DNA from: an uncultured Sulfitobacter sp.
GTDB lineage: Bacteria > Pseudomonadota > Alphaproteobacteria > Rhodobacterales > Rhodobacteraceae
Reading direction: 5' to 3'
NCBI GenBank assembly: GCA_938003685.1
Contig: CALKXT010000030.1
Location: forward strand, 1 to 64,000
Length of the DNA stretch: 64,000 bases
Shown: piece after piece, positions 1-7,921 of the stretch
Position numbering within the stretch: the first letter of the stretch is position 1
Layout of the letters: every line of letters begins with the position of its first letter
The notes under the pieces: model-generated
What the model saw: the letters and a program-made list of their open reading frames with translations, nothing else
What the model was told of the DNA's origin: nothing
Databases searched by the model: none
Program-made: the position numbers and the translations under genes

Positions 1-1
1 G

Positions 2-400
2 CTGGCCTACGGCGCGAACTGCGGGACTGGCGCGTCTGACTTGTTGCGCACGGTTTTGGGCTTTAACGCCAAAGGCGGCCATCTGCCGATTGTCGCCAAA
101 GGCAATGCGGGCATCCCAAAATATGTTGAAGGCCACATTCACTATGATGGCACACCAGAATTGATGGGCGAATACGCCGTGATGGCACGCAACTGCGGTG
201 CAACAATCATCGGCGGCTGCTGTGGCACCATGCCAGAGCACCTTGTCGCAATGCGCGCTGCACTCGACACCCAGCCCAAAGGCGACGCGCCCTCATTGGA
301 CGAAATCGTGGCCGTCCTTGGTGCGTTTTCATCCGACAGCGACGGCACAGATGGCAAAGGACCGGTGCGCGCAGAACGCAAAGGACGCCGCCGGGGGTGA
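2..400 (+). CDS. bmt: Betaine/homocysteine S-methyltransferase (Bmt family), 3' part only
   Basis: This is the C-terminal 132 residues of a zinc-dependent homocysteine S-methyltransferase; the 5' end lies outside the window and the frame is open from base 2. The family moves a methyl group to homocysteine to make methionine in the cytoplasm. The visible part holds an NCGTGASD segment and a GGCCGT segment, matching the places where this family carries its three zinc-binding cysteines, one upstream and a CC pair near the end. In roseobacters such stand-alone domains can replace the homocysteine-binding module of MetH, and the corrinoid protein 2.6 kb downstream fits that. The listed ORF start at 41 is an internal TTG and not the real start. 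The donor (betaine or methyl-corrinoid) cannot be decided from this fragment. Confidence 0.85.
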   Translation: MAYGANCGTGASDLLRTVLGFNAKGGHLPIVAKGNAGIPKYVEGHIHYDGTPELMGEYAVMARNCGATIIGGCCGTMPEHLVAMRAALDTQPKGDAPSLDEIVAVLGAFSSDSDGTDGKGPVRAERKGRRRG

Positions 401-423
401 CCTTCTTGGGCGACACGTCTGCC

Positions 424-897
424 ATGGATCTGCCAGATGTTCTAAATTGGCGTCGCTGGAATGATTTGATCAGCCTTTCAGGTCAGCCCAGCGAAACGCA
501 ATTGCAACAGATTGCAGATTTGGGTGTGTCCCATATCGTAAATCTGGGGCCACATGACAACAAAGGCGCGCTTGAAGATGAAGCCGCCTCTGTTGCAGCT
601 CTTGGTGTGGAATACGTCTATATTCCTGTAGATTTCGAGAACCCAACGGAAGCGGATTACGTAAGTTTTTGCACGACAATTGAGCGCCTCAAAGGCAAAA
701 CCATCCACGTCCATTGCATCTATAATGCCCGGGTTTCGGCGTTCTTTTATCGCTATGCCCAGTCTGGCAGTGGGTCAGAAGCTATCGCTTTTTCTTTGAT
801 GGATGGTATTTGGCGGCCCGGCGGGGTTTGGGCTGCGTTCATTGGCAACCAACAGGACCATGATAAGCCCAACAGATATGCAGGCTATGACTATTAA
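424..897 (+). CDS. Phosphatase-like protein, DSP/PTP-fold family with a C-X4-R loop
   Basis: A 157-residue protein resembling the small tyrosine/dual-specificity phosphatase-like proteins related to the domain fused to NAD kinase and to beta-lactamase-hydrolase-like proteins. An opening LSGQPSE block and a central VHCIYNARVSAF loop support this. The loop reads H-C-X4-R, one residue shorter than the classical H-C-X5-R phosphatase signature, so catalysis is uncertain. The ORF track starts at a GTG at 397 that overlaps the bmt stop (GTGA); I prefer the ATG at 424 because the MDLPD... start looks like the natural beginning of the domain. Tight linkage suggests co-transcription with bmt. The substrate is unknown. 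Confidence 0.7.
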   Translation: MDLPDVLNWRRWNDLISLSGQPSETQLQQIADLGVSHIVNLGPHDNKGALEDEAASVAALGVEYVYIPVDFENPTEADYVSFCTTIERLKGKTIHVHCIYNARVSAFFYRYAQSGSGSEAIAFSLMDGIWRPGGVWAAFIGNQQDHDKPNRYAGYDY

Positions 898-1041
898 GGC
901 TGCTTTGATTGCTGAACGTATGACACATTGCGCCTGATGCGCATCTCACCGGACAGTTTCAAACCCTATATATGTAGCAAAAACACAACTCATATTGTTA
1001 CCATAATTTGGCCCAAGTGACCTCCCAATGCGCCATCTATA

Positions 1042-1070
1042 TTGAGCAAAATATTACTAAGTTCTATCAG
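1042..1070 (+). promoter_or_regulatory. Candidate sigma-70 promoter for the DUF2585 gene
   Basis: TTGAGC (1042-1047) and TATCAG (1065-1070) are separated by exactly 17 bp in an AT-rich gap. Transcription would begin near 1077, a few bases before the TTG start at 1085. This is by eye only; no start-site data exist here. Confidence 0.4.
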
Positions 1071-1084
1071 GCAGGACCCACATT

Positions 1085-1663
1085 TTGGCATATCGCTTTC
1101 ATTACATATTTGCTGTTCTTGGCGTCTTTATCATTGGCGGCACTCTTTACCTTTGGGGGCAGCCGCTGATTTGCACCTGTGGCGAGGTGAAACTATGGGT
1201 TGGTTCCATTTTTGACAGTGGCAATTCCCAACACATCGCAGACTGGTACACCGCCAGCCATATTCTACACGGTGTGCTGATTGCACTGGTTGGTCGCTTG
1301 GTGTTTCCAACGGTTGGATATGGGGTTCTACTCCTCGTGGCGATCATAACGGGCATCGGGTGGGAAATTATTGAACATACCGATTTTGTACTCGACGCGT
1401 TTCGTGCCACCACGATCAATCAAGGATATCATGGTGATAGTGTTTTGAATGCGGTTGCAGATTATATCTGGATGTTGGGTGGCTTTTTCACAGCGTATTC
1501 ACTGCGCACCCCCATTGTCCTCGGCTTAGTTGCTGTACTTGAACTTTCCGCGGCCTTCATTGCACGTGATAGTCTGGCCCTCAGCACATTGATGTTGATC
1601 TATCCAATCGACAGCGTCGGTGCTTGGCAACAAGAGATCAATCCGCTTAGCAAATCCAACTAG
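1085..1663 (+). CDS. UPF0314 / DUF2585 integral membrane protein
   Basis: A 192-residue membrane protein of the alphaproteobacterial UPF0314 (DUF2585) family, whose function is unknown. It has an N-terminal membrane segment (about residues 5-24) followed by CTCGEVKLWVGS, further hydrophobic stretches around 60-100 and 125-170, and a conserved polar middle with HILHG, GWEIIEHTD and NQGYHGDSVLNAVADY. Those His, Glu and Asp residues beside membrane segments could bind a metal or form an active site, but that is inference. The start is a TTG; an AGGA lies about 8 bases upstream and there is no better ATG. It stands alone between the bmt pair and the reverse-strand radical SAM gene. Confidence 0.8.
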   Translation: MAYRFHYIFAVLGVFIIGGTLYLWGQPLICTCGEVKLWVGSIFDSGNSQHIADWYTASHILHGVLIALVGRLVFPTVGYGVLLLVAIITGIGWEIIEHTDFVLDAFRATTINQGYHGDSVLNAVADYIWMLGGFFTAYSLRTPIVLGLVAVLELSAAFIARDSLALSTLMLIYPIDSVGAWQQEINPLSKSN

Positions 1664-1690
1664 TCCCAAAAGCAACACATCTAGGCACCC

Positions 1691-2767
1691 TCACAAAAAT
1701 GACATCTGCCGCCCCACATCCAACGGCGCGCGAAACAAATCGCGCCGCATTGGTGGGGCTTTGCGCCCCAACCCCAGTCGCTTTACTGCGACCTGAAAGC
1801 GTTGCGCCACGATATCCGCATAAGGCCCCTCGCCCCGCATGCGGCGGTGCCATGTCGCGTCATATGCGCGGCCGCCATGCATTTCGCGTAACCGTGACAT
1901 GATGCGCTCCGCGCGATCCGGGAAATGATCAGCTAACCACTCTTGGACCAGTGGCGACACCTCGCGTGGCAAGCGCAGCATAATCCAACTGGCATGTCGC
2001 GCGCCTGCATCTCGACCTGCCGCAAGAATCGATTCCATTTCGGGGTCCGTTAGCGCCGGGATCATCGGGGATGCCATGACCCGCACAGGGATCCCTGCCC
2101 CTGCCAAAGTGCGGATCACCTGTAAACGTCTTTGCGGGGCTGGTGCGCGGGGTTCCATCAGGCGACTTAGCTTTGCATCCAGCGTGGTGACAGAAATGCC
2201 CACACGCACCAATCCACGCCGTGCCATATCGCCTAAGATATCAATATCACGCTCAATCAAACTACCCTTTGTGACAATCGCCACAGGGTGGCCCGCATCT
2301 GACAAAACCTGCAAACATCCGCGCATGATTTCGTGCTTTTTTTCGATCGGTTGATACGGGTCCGTGTTGGTGCCAATCGCAATTGGTGCCACTTTGTATT
2401 TCTTTGCGGCCAACTCGCGCTTCAAAACCTCAGGCGCTTCTGGGCGCGCAATAAGTCGCGTTTCAAAATCTAGACCGGGTGACAGACCAAGGTAGGCATG
2501 GCTTGGCCGTGCAAAACAATACACACAACCATGTTCACACCCCCGATACGGGTTGATCGACCGATCAAAGGGCAAATCCGGGGATTTGATGTAATTAATG
2601 ACAGAGCGCGGCACCTCAATATCGGTCTGCGTGCGCAACACAGGCAGAACATCGTCCCGGGCCCAACCATCATCAACGACTTCACGTTGATGTGCCTCAA
2701 ATCGACCCACATGATTGCTGCCAGCGGCCCGCCCCAACACCCGAAACCGTTGATTTTCATTATCCAT
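1691..2767 (-). CDS. PA0069-family radical SAM protein
   Basis: A 358-residue radical S-adenosylmethionine protein of the PA0069 / SplB-like family. The [4Fe-4S] cluster motif C-X3-C-X2-C is seen as CEHGCVYC at about residues 77-84, preceded by the typical INPYRG lead-in. Further family blocks follow, such as GTNTDPYQP and TKGSLIERD. The substrate of the PA0069 subgroup is not established, although it is related to spore photoproduct lyase. The ATG start at 2767 is followed by a basic N-terminal extension ending in a VPRSVINYI block. It points away from the corrinoid gene, with 217 bp between their starts, so the two probably have separate promoters in that gap. Confidence 0.88.
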   Translation of the reverse strand: MDNENQRFRVLGRAAGSNHVGRFEAHQREVVDDGWARDDVLPVLRTQTDIEVPRSVINYIKSPDLPFDRSINPYRGCEHGCVYCFARPSHAYLGLSPGLDFETRLIARPEAPEVLKRELAAKKYKVAPIAIGTNTDPYQPIEKKHEIMRGCLQVLSDAGHPVAIVTKGSLIERDIDILGDMARRGLVRVGISVTTLDAKLSRLMEPRAPAPQRRLQVIRTLAGAGIPVRVMASPMIPALTDPEMESILAAGRDAGARHASWIMLRLPREVSPLVQEWLADHFPDRAERIMSRLREMHGGRAYDATWHRRMRGEGPYADIVAQRFQVAVKRLGLGRKAPPMRRDLFRAPLDVGRQMSFL

Positions 2768-2984
2768 TCATAAATATTAGAACAAATAAGGAACATCATC
2801 AAGCAAAAGCCGCTAATCCCTTGTCGGCATGGCTCTTTTCGCTGTACCATTTTATTTAATGAGGTCGCTCAATATCCTGACCATGTCGCAAAATGTGCAC
2901 CAATTTGCGTCGTAATGTGACAAAAGAACGCAAGTGCCCTGCACCTGCCCAACAACCTGCAATACTACGGCAGAAGGAAATAAC

Positions 2985-3686
2985 ATGTCCGACGAAGAAG
3001 AAATCATCCTGTCTGAACTCGACGACGAAGAACTTGTTCAACAGATGTTTGACGACCTTTACGATGGCCTCAAGGAAGAGATCGAAGAAGGTGTGAATAT
3101 CCTACTGGAACGCAAGTGGGCACCTTACGACGTACTGACCAAAGCACTTGTTGGTGGCATGACAATTGTTGGCGCTGATTTCCGCGACGGTATCTTGTTT
3201 GTGCCAGAAGTTCTGTTGGCTGCAAACGCGATGAAGGGCGGCATGGCCATCCTCAAGCCGCTGTTGGCTGAAACTGGCGCACCACGTGTCGGCAAGATGG
3301 TGATTGGCACGGTAAAAGGTGACATCCACGACATTGGCAAAAACCTTGTCGGCATGATGATGGAAGGTGCCGGTTTCGAAGTTGTTGACCTTGGCATCAA
3401 CAACGCGGTTGAGAAATACCTCGAAGCGCTGGATACTGAAGGCGCTGACATTCTTGGCATGTCCGCCCTGCTGACCACCACGATGCCCTATATGAAGGTC
3501 GTGATCGACACGATGGTTGAACAGGGCATTCGCGATGATTTCATCGTTCTGGTTGGCGGCGCACCTTTGAACGAAGAATTTGGCAAAGCCATTGGTGCAG
3601 ACGCCTATTGCCGCGATGCCGCTGTGGCGGTTGAAACGGCAAAGGAATGGATGGCGCGCAAGCACAACAGTGCTAAAACCGCCTGA
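2985..3686 (+). CDS. Corrinoid (cobalamin-binding) protein, MtbC/MetH B12-module type
   Basis: A 233-residue cobalamin-binding protein. Residues about 15-95 form the helical cap domain and about 103-225 the Rossmann-like B12 domain. The lower-ligand motif D-X-H-X2-G appears as GDIHDIGKN (His about 115), followed by the SALLTTT and VGGAPL blocks that line the cobalamin tail. Such proteins shuttle methyl groups between methyltransferase subunits. In roseobacters a corrinoid protein of this kind can act as the B12 module of a split methionine synthase; the nearby bmt fragment could be its homocysteine partner. The ORF track begins at 2934, but ATG 2985 follows a good AGAAGGAAATAAC ribosome site. 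A terminator follows the gene. Confidence 0.9.
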   Translation: MSDEEEIILSELDDEELVQQMFDDLYDGLKEEIEEGVNILLERKWAPYDVLTKALVGGMTIVGADFRDGILFVPEVLLAANAMKGGMAILKPLLAETGAPRVGKMVIGTVKGDIHDIGKNLVGMMMEGAGFEVVDLGINNAVEKYLEALDTEGADILGMSALLTTTMPYMKVVIDTMVEQGIRDDFIVLVGGAPLNEEFGKAIGADAYCRDAAVAVETAKEWMARKHNSAKTA

Positions 3687-3710
3687 TATTTGTGATGACA
3701 GACTAACATC

Positions 3711-3740
3711 AAAGGCCCGGCGGCAACGCGGGGCCTTTTT
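3711..3740 (+). terminator. Rho-independent terminator after the corrinoid gene
   Basis: The sequence AAAGGCCC...GGGGCC followed by seven T residues forms a GC-rich hairpin with a T tract about 25 bp after the corrinoid stop. Some readthrough into the small membrane protein and DUF1638 pair is possible, since those genes start only 45 bp later. Confidence 0.75.
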
Positions 3741-3784
3741 TATGCCCTACAACGCACCTATCTTGAGGACCAAAGGAATATGAA

Positions 3785-3940
3785 ATGCCGTTTCAACGCT
3801 TTGCTATTCTCATTATCGCGGTCATCTTTGCGGCTGGCGCAACTGTCTGGCTGTTCACGCTGGGTGGACCCGGCCTAATGGTCGCTGCGATACCTGCCCT
3901 ACTGATCGCGGCGTTTGCGATAAGAGTTCTAAGAAAATGA
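3785..3940 (+). CDS. Small two-segment membrane protein (51 aa)
   Basis: This 51-residue ORF is absent from the supplied track. It starts at ATG 3785 (MPFQRFAILI), preceded by AAAGGAATATGAA, and ends at TGA 3938-3940. Almost the whole chain is hydrophobic, with two probable membrane segments at about residues 6-26 and 31-46 separated by a Gly-Gly-Pro-Gly turn, and a basic RVLRK tail. Its stop overlaps the DUF1638 start as ATGA, which implies translational coupling. I do not recognise a family. Position suggests a partner for the DUF1638 or corrinoid protein, but no function can be assigned. Confidence 0.65.
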   Translation: MPFQRFAILIIAVIFAAGATVWLFTLGGPGLMVAAIPALLIAAFAIRVLRK

Positions 3941-4572
3941 CTCATGAACCTGATACTTTGGCCGACGAGGGCCTGCCGCTTGACCTAACAAAAGGTCGTA
4001 TTCTTTTGATTGCATGTGGCGCGCTCGCGCGCGAAATTCTGGCGCTGAACAAAGCCAACGGTTGGGATCACCTACATCTGCATTGCCTGCCCGCGAACCT
4101 TCACCATTACCCAGACAAAATCGTGCCTGCCGTCGAAAAAATGGTCGCAGAAAGACGTAATGATTTTGACGATATATTCGTGGTTTATGCGGACTGTGGC
4201 ACTGGTGGTCTGCTAGAGGCAGCGTGCGACAGGTTGGGTGTCAAAATGATCGCAGGGCCACATTGCTATAGTTTCTTTGAAGGCAACGACGCCTTTGCCG
4301 ACCTTGGCGAAATGACTGCGTTTTACCTGACCGATTTCTCTGTGCGCCAGTTCAACGCCTTTATCGTGAAACCACTGGGCCTAGATCGTCACCCGGACCT
4401 GCGGGACATGTACTTTGGGAACTATGAAAAAGTTGTCTATCAGGCGCAACTGGACGACCCTGAACTCACTGCAAAGGCCCAAGAGTGTGCCGACATCCTC
4501 GGCCTCCCCCTAGAACGACGCTTCACAGGCTACGGTGATCTTGCCACCACATTGGCGACACTGCCCCACTGA
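3937..4572 (+). CDS. DUF1638 domain protein
   Basis: A 211-residue protein of the DUF1638 family. Recognisable blocks are LLIACGALAREI (about 24-35), HCLPANLHHYPDKI (about 49-62), VYADCGTGGLLE (about 83-94) and GPHCYSFFEG (about 107-116). The conserved cysteines and histidines in these blocks could bind a metal or a cofactor. DUF1638 genes are repeatedly found beside corrinoid methyltransferase systems in methanogens and alphaproteobacteria, and here it lies one gene downstream of a corrinoid protein. It probably serves that system, but its chemistry is unknown. The start overlaps the stop of the small membrane protein (ATGA). Confidence 0.85.
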   Translation: MTHEPDTLADEGLPLDLTKGRILLIACGALAREILALNKANGWDHLHLHCLPANLHHYPDKIVPAVEKMVAERRNDFDDIFVVYADCGTGGLLEAACDRLGVKMIAGPHCYSFFEGNDAFADLGEMTAFYLTDFSVRQFNAFIVKPLGLDRHPDLRDMYFGNYEKVVYQAQLDDPELTAKAQECADILGLPLERRFTGYGDLATTLATLPH

Positions 4573-4585
4573 CCTCTTTTTGGCC

Positions 4586-4620
4586 TTAAATATTCCCGGG
4601 GTCTGGGGCAGAGCCCCAGG
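4586..4620. repeat. Intergenic hairpin repeat, copy 1
   Basis: AAATATTCCCGGGGTC followed by CTGGGGC-AGA-GCCCCAG. A second copy lies at 20262-20295. The stem differs by a compensatory pair (T-A here, C-G there), which suggests a conserved hairpin. It abuts the sufE stop codon on the other strand and may end sufE transcription. Confidence 0.6.
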
Positions 4621-5031
4621 TCAACCAACCTGCACCGCTGTCTCATTGATCCGCTCAATCATCGCACGCAGACCGTTAGAACGCTGCGCCGAGAGATGAT
4701 CATTCAACCCCAAACGCCCCATTTCCGCGCGCGCATCCACAGCCAGAACATCCGCTGGGGACAACCCGTTATAAAGCGTCCGCAAAACAGCAATCAGGCC
4801 AGACACGATCATCGCGTCACTTGCGCCATCAAAATGCAGTTTATCGTCTTCAAACTGCGCATGCAGCCAGACCTGACTGGCACAGCCATCAACTTTGGTT
4901 GCAGGCACACACAAGGCTTGCGCTAAAGGTTCCATCGCTTTGCCCTGATCGATGACATGGCGATAGCGATCTTCCCAATCGTCCAGAAATTCAAAATCTT
5001 CAACAAGCTCTTCAAAGGCAGGCGTGGCCAT
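4621..5031 (-). CDS. sufE: SufE-family cysteine desulfurase sulfur acceptor
   Basis: A 136-residue SufE protein. SufE accepts persulfide sulfur from the desulfurase SufS and passes it to the SufBCD scaffold in Fe-S cluster assembly. The acceptor cysteine lies in VDGCASQVW (Cys about 50), the signature of the family, and the total length matches E. coli SufE. The track ORF runs upstream to 5241, but its first 70 residues are unlike SufE; the ATG at 5031 gives MATPAFEELVEDF and has an AAGGA upstream. The gene is alone and divergent from the lipoprotein gene at 5162. No suf operon is visible in the window. Confidence 0.9.
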   Translation of the reverse strand: MATPAFEELVEDFEFLDDWEDRYRHVIDQGKAMEPLAQALCVPATKVDGCASQVWLHAQFEDDKLHFDGASDAMIVSGLIAVLRTLYNGLSPADVLAVDARAEMGRLGLNDHLSAQRSNGLRAMIERINETAVQVG

Positions 5032-5161
5032 CAAACATAGGTCCTTGGGATGGTTTTTACATGTCTCAGAGGTAGGAGCAGCGCAACCAAAGGTCCACCC
5101 CCTTCCCAACGCGCAATTGATAGGGTAGTCAAAAGGCAGTGAATTTTCTCGGGCGGACACC

Positions 5162-5683
5162 ATGCGCAAGACCCTTTCTATTCTTTTGATATCGACACTC
5201 ACGCTGACCGCTTGCGGTACAGTACGCGAAAGCAAAATCAACCCGTTTAATTGGTTTGGACAATCTCGCTCTGAGGCGATTCAACCAAAGAAAAACACCA
5301 ATCCACTGATTCCTGAAAAAAGTGGTGGTATCTTTGCGGGCCTGCGCGCCCAAGACGCCATCTATGAGGGCCGCCCTTTTGAGCAAATTACCAACCTGAC
5401 CATCGAGCGTATTCCAGGTGGGGCAATCATCCGCGCTACAGGTTTGGCTGCACGGCAAGGGTATTATTCAGTGCAACTTACCGCTGAAAATGAAGATGAA
5501 TTACCTGTAGACGGCGTGTTGACCTATCGCCTTGAAGGGCGTCGCCCAAGCGAAAATACGAACGTGGGTACAAAACCAACACGTGAAGTGACCGCGGCTC
5601 GCCGCCTGACAGATCAGGAATTGCGCGGTGTGCGCAGCATCCGCGTTGAGGGGCAATTAAACGCATTGGTCAGCCGCCGCTAA
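5162..5683 (+). CDS. Conserved hypothetical lipoprotein
   Basis: A 173-residue predicted lipoprotein. The first 17 residues form a signal peptide ending in the lipobox LTAC, so Cys18 would be lipidated. The mature part has a short NPFNWFGQSR segment after the anchor, then a probable beta-rich domain (GRPFEQITNLTIERIPGG and following) with no enzymatic motif I recognise. It looks like a roseobacter-type conserved lipoprotein of unknown role, with Asp absent at +2 (GTV follows Cys), compatible with outer-membrane sorting. It is divergent from sufE across a 130 bp gap and converges with ridA. Confidence 0.7.
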   Translation: MRKTLSILLISTLTLTACGTVRESKINPFNWFGQSRSEAIQPKKNTNPLIPEKSGGIFAGLRAQDAIYEGRPFEQITNLTIERIPGGAIIRATGLAARQGYYSVQLTAENEDELPVDGVLTYRLEGRRPSENTNVGTKPTREVTAARRLTDQELRGVRSIRVEGQLNALVSRR

Positions 5684-5702
5684 GCGACTAACCAAAATTA
5701 AA

Positions 5703-6053
5703 TCACGCCTTTGCGGCAGTGATAATAATCTCAACAGTGAATTCCGGCTTGGCCAGTTTGGCCTCGCCACACGCGCGCGCAGGCGCGTGACCTTCTGCCA
5801 CCCATGCATCCCAAACGCCGTTCATTTCAGCAAAATCTTTCATGTCATCCAACCAGATGACCGCCTGCAAGATACGAGTTTTGTTTGACCCGACTTCAGC
5901 CAGCAATGCATCAATCTGATCTAGACAGTCTTGCGTTTGTTGGGCCACGCTTGCACCCGCTGTACCAACTTGGCCCGCCAAATAGATCGTATTGCCATGT
6001 TCAACAATCTGACTCATGCGCTGATTTGTATGGTGGCGCTGGATATCGCTCAT
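5703..6053 (-). CDS. RidA family (YjgF/YER057c/UK114) protein
   Basis: A 116-residue RidA-family protein. RidA proper hydrolyses reactive enamine/imine intermediates made by PLP enzymes. Family features seen include the GNTIYLAGQVG strand, the WLDDMKDFAEMNGVWDAWV helix and the PARACGEAKLAKPEFTVEIIITA end. The Arg in PARACGEAKLA corresponds to the substrate-carboxylate arginine of RidA. The sequence falls in the subgroup often annotated as RidA-like rather than the E. coli RidA core group, so the substrate could differ. It is separated from rnd by 33 bp and may be co-transcribed with it. Confidence 0.85.
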   Translation of the reverse strand: MSDIQRHHTNQRMSQIVEHGNTIYLAGQVGTAGASVAQQTQDCLDQIDALLAEVGSNKTRILQAVIWLDDMKDFAEMNGVWDAWVAEGHAPARACGEAKLAKPEFTVEIIITAAKA

Positions 6054-6086
6054 TTGGGTATCTCCTATAAATCAGATGGTTGCAGG

Positions 6087-7244
6087 CTAAACCTCAACCA
6101 CTTTCACATCACTTCCCATTGCTGTCAGGGCAATTTTACCCTCGCACAGCCGCAATGCATCATTGCCAAACACCTCTAACCGCCAACCTTTCATTGCTGG
6201 CACATCCCGCAGACCAGCGGCGATACCATCCAGATCAGCAGCAGGCGCAATCAGTTTCGCTGCAACACCCGCAGATTCGGTTTTCGCTTTCAGCAGCACG
6301 CGCAGCAGATCAGCCAGTGCCGGATTCACTTGTAGCTTTTCACGGCTGCGATCAGGTTGCGGCATATCACCCGGTTTGCAGGCAACGCCAACTTTGATCC
6401 CGCGCAAGATGCCTTCAGCGATGTCGCCCTTGCGCGCATCACGCAACAAAAGGCGCGCACGGCTCAATTCTTCCATCGTACTTGGCTTCAAGCTTGCAAG
6501 TTCAACCAATGCGTCGTCTTTGTACACACGGTTGCGCGGGATATTGCGGGTTTGCGCGTATTCTTCACGAAACGCCGCCAATTCACGCACAATCGCAAGG
6601 AATTTTCCTGAACTGGTCCGGGTTTTCACCCGTTTCCACGCATTACGAGGCGCGGTGATATAGGTGTCAGGGTTGGTTAGAACTTCCAGCTCTTCCGCAA
6701 CCCAGCGGCCACGACCGCTTTTCTCAAGCTCAGCCGCCAGAAATTCATAGACTTGGCGCAGATGCGTCACATCAGCCAGCGCATAGGTCTTTTGCGCATC
6801 ACTCAAAGGACGACGCGACCAATCTGTGAAACGTGACGTCTTATCAACACCTTCTCTCACAATTTTGCGCACCAAAGTTTCATAGCCGACTTGCTCACCA
6901 AAGCCGCAGACCATCGCCGCAACTTGGGTGTCAAACAAGGGTTCCGGGAACACCTTGGCATCAACAAAAAATATCTCAAGATCTTGGCGCGCAGCGTGGA
7001 ATACTTTGACCACCGACGTGTCGCGAAACAGATCATAGAGTGGCTCAAGCGAAATCCCATCGGCCAATGGATCAACCAATACCGCACCAGAATCATCCGT
7101 GCCTGGCATTGCAAGCTGCACAAGGCAGAGCTTGGAATAATAGGTCCGTTCGCGCAGGAATTCGGTATCTACAGTGACGTAATCATGCCCCGCAGCCTCA
7201 GTGCAATAGGCGGCAAGATCGGCGGTTGTTGTGATGGTTTTCAT
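6087..7244 (-). CDS. rnd: Ribonuclease D
   Basis: A 385-residue 3'-5' exoribonuclease of the DEDD family that trims tRNA and other RNA 3' ends. The exonuclease domain covers about residues 1-170, with the DXE motif in VTVDTEFLRERTYY, a second acidic site in FHAARQDLEIF, and the C-terminal catalytic block YALADVTHLRQVY. An HRDC domain follows at about 205-290, and a less conserved helical region closes the protein. The length fits alphaproteobacterial RNase D. The gene lies between ridA and purN, all on the reverse strand, with a gap of about 77 bp before purN ends. Confidence 0.93.
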   Translation of the reverse strand: MKTITTTADLAAYCTEAAGHDYVTVDTEFLRERTYYSKLCLVQLAMPGTDDSGAVLVDPLADGISLEPLYDLFRDTSVVKVFHAARQDLEIFFVDAKVFPEPLFDTQVAAMVCGFGEQVGYETLVRKIVREGVDKTSRFTDWSRRPLSDAQKTYALADVTHLRQVYEFLAAELEKSGRGRWVAEELEVLTNPDTYITAPRNAWKRVKTRTSSGKFLAIVRELAAFREEYAQTRNIPRNRVYKDDALVELASLKPSTMEELSRARLLLRDARKGDIAEGILRGIKVGVACKPGDMPQPDRSREKLQVNPALADLLRVLLKAKTESAGVAAKLIAPAADLDGIAAGLRDVPAMKGWRLEVFGNDALRLCEGKIALTAMGSDVKVVEV

Positions 7245-7321
7245 GAACAGACTTTGTGTTGAGACAGGACAGGCAGGGCCAATTTATAAAGAGGTATAGG
7301 AACCTGTTCGATTTGACCAGA

Positions 7322-7921
7322 TCAGCCCTGCAAGAAGTATGGATCGCGCAGCCCAGAAGCAAACCGGCGCAGTACAGCCGGATACAACCGATGCTCTTGC
7401 ACCAAGACACGATCGGCCAAGGTATCAGGTGTATCACCTGCATGTACGGCAATAGTCGCTTGTCCCAAGATCGGTCCATCATCCAGCGCTGCAGTTACTT
7501 CATGGACGGTGCAACCATGTTCGCTATCCCCGGCCTCTAACGCGCGGGCATGGGTATGCAGCCCTTTGTATTTGGGTAAGAGCGAGGGGTGGATATTGAT
7601 CATCCGCCCGGCCCACGCATCGGTAAAACCACCCGTTAATTTGCGCATAAACCCTGCAAGGCAGATGATATCAGGTACATGAGGTGCCAAAGCCGCGCTC
7701 AGCGCCGCCTCAAACGTAGGGCGGTCTGAACCATATGGGCGGTGGTCCACAACAACCGTCGCGATCCCCTGCCCTTTGGCCCAAGCAATGCCACCTGCGT
7801 CTGCGTTGTTGGATACGACCACACAGGGATGTGCCGGATGATCACCGATCATCATATCCGCCACCAATGCGCGCATGTTCGATCCACCGCCAGAGACAAA
7901 GATCGCGACCCGTTTTGTCAA
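7322..7921 (-). CDS. purN: Phosphoribosylglycinamide formyltransferase
   Basis: A 199-residue PurN, which transfers the formyl group of 10-formyltetrahydrofolate to GAR in purine synthesis. The N-terminal [11 protein letters not shown] loop binds substrate phosphate, and the catalytic block is [17 protein letters not shown] with the family histidine. [15 protein letters not shown] follows and holds the conserved aspartate. Its start overlaps the purM stop (ATGA on the reverse strand), so purM and purN are translationally coupled; their products act at nearby steps of the same pathway. Confidence 0.96.
   Translation of the reverse strand: MTKRVAIFVSGGGSNMRALVADMMIGDHPAHPCVVVSNNADAGGIAWAKGQGIATVVVDHRPYGSDRPTFEAALSAALAPHVPDIICLAGFMRKLTGGFTDAWAGRMINIHPSLLPKYKGLHTHARALEAGDSEHGCTVHEVTAALDDGPILGQATIAVHAGDTPDTLADRVLVQEHRLYPAVLRRFASGLRDPYFLQG

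Noticed and set aside
2768-2984. Possible cobalamin or SAM riboswitch upstream of the corrinoid gene
   Set aside because: No B12-box or SAM-riboswitch-like pattern was visible in the 217-bp gap; only a ribosome site near the start.
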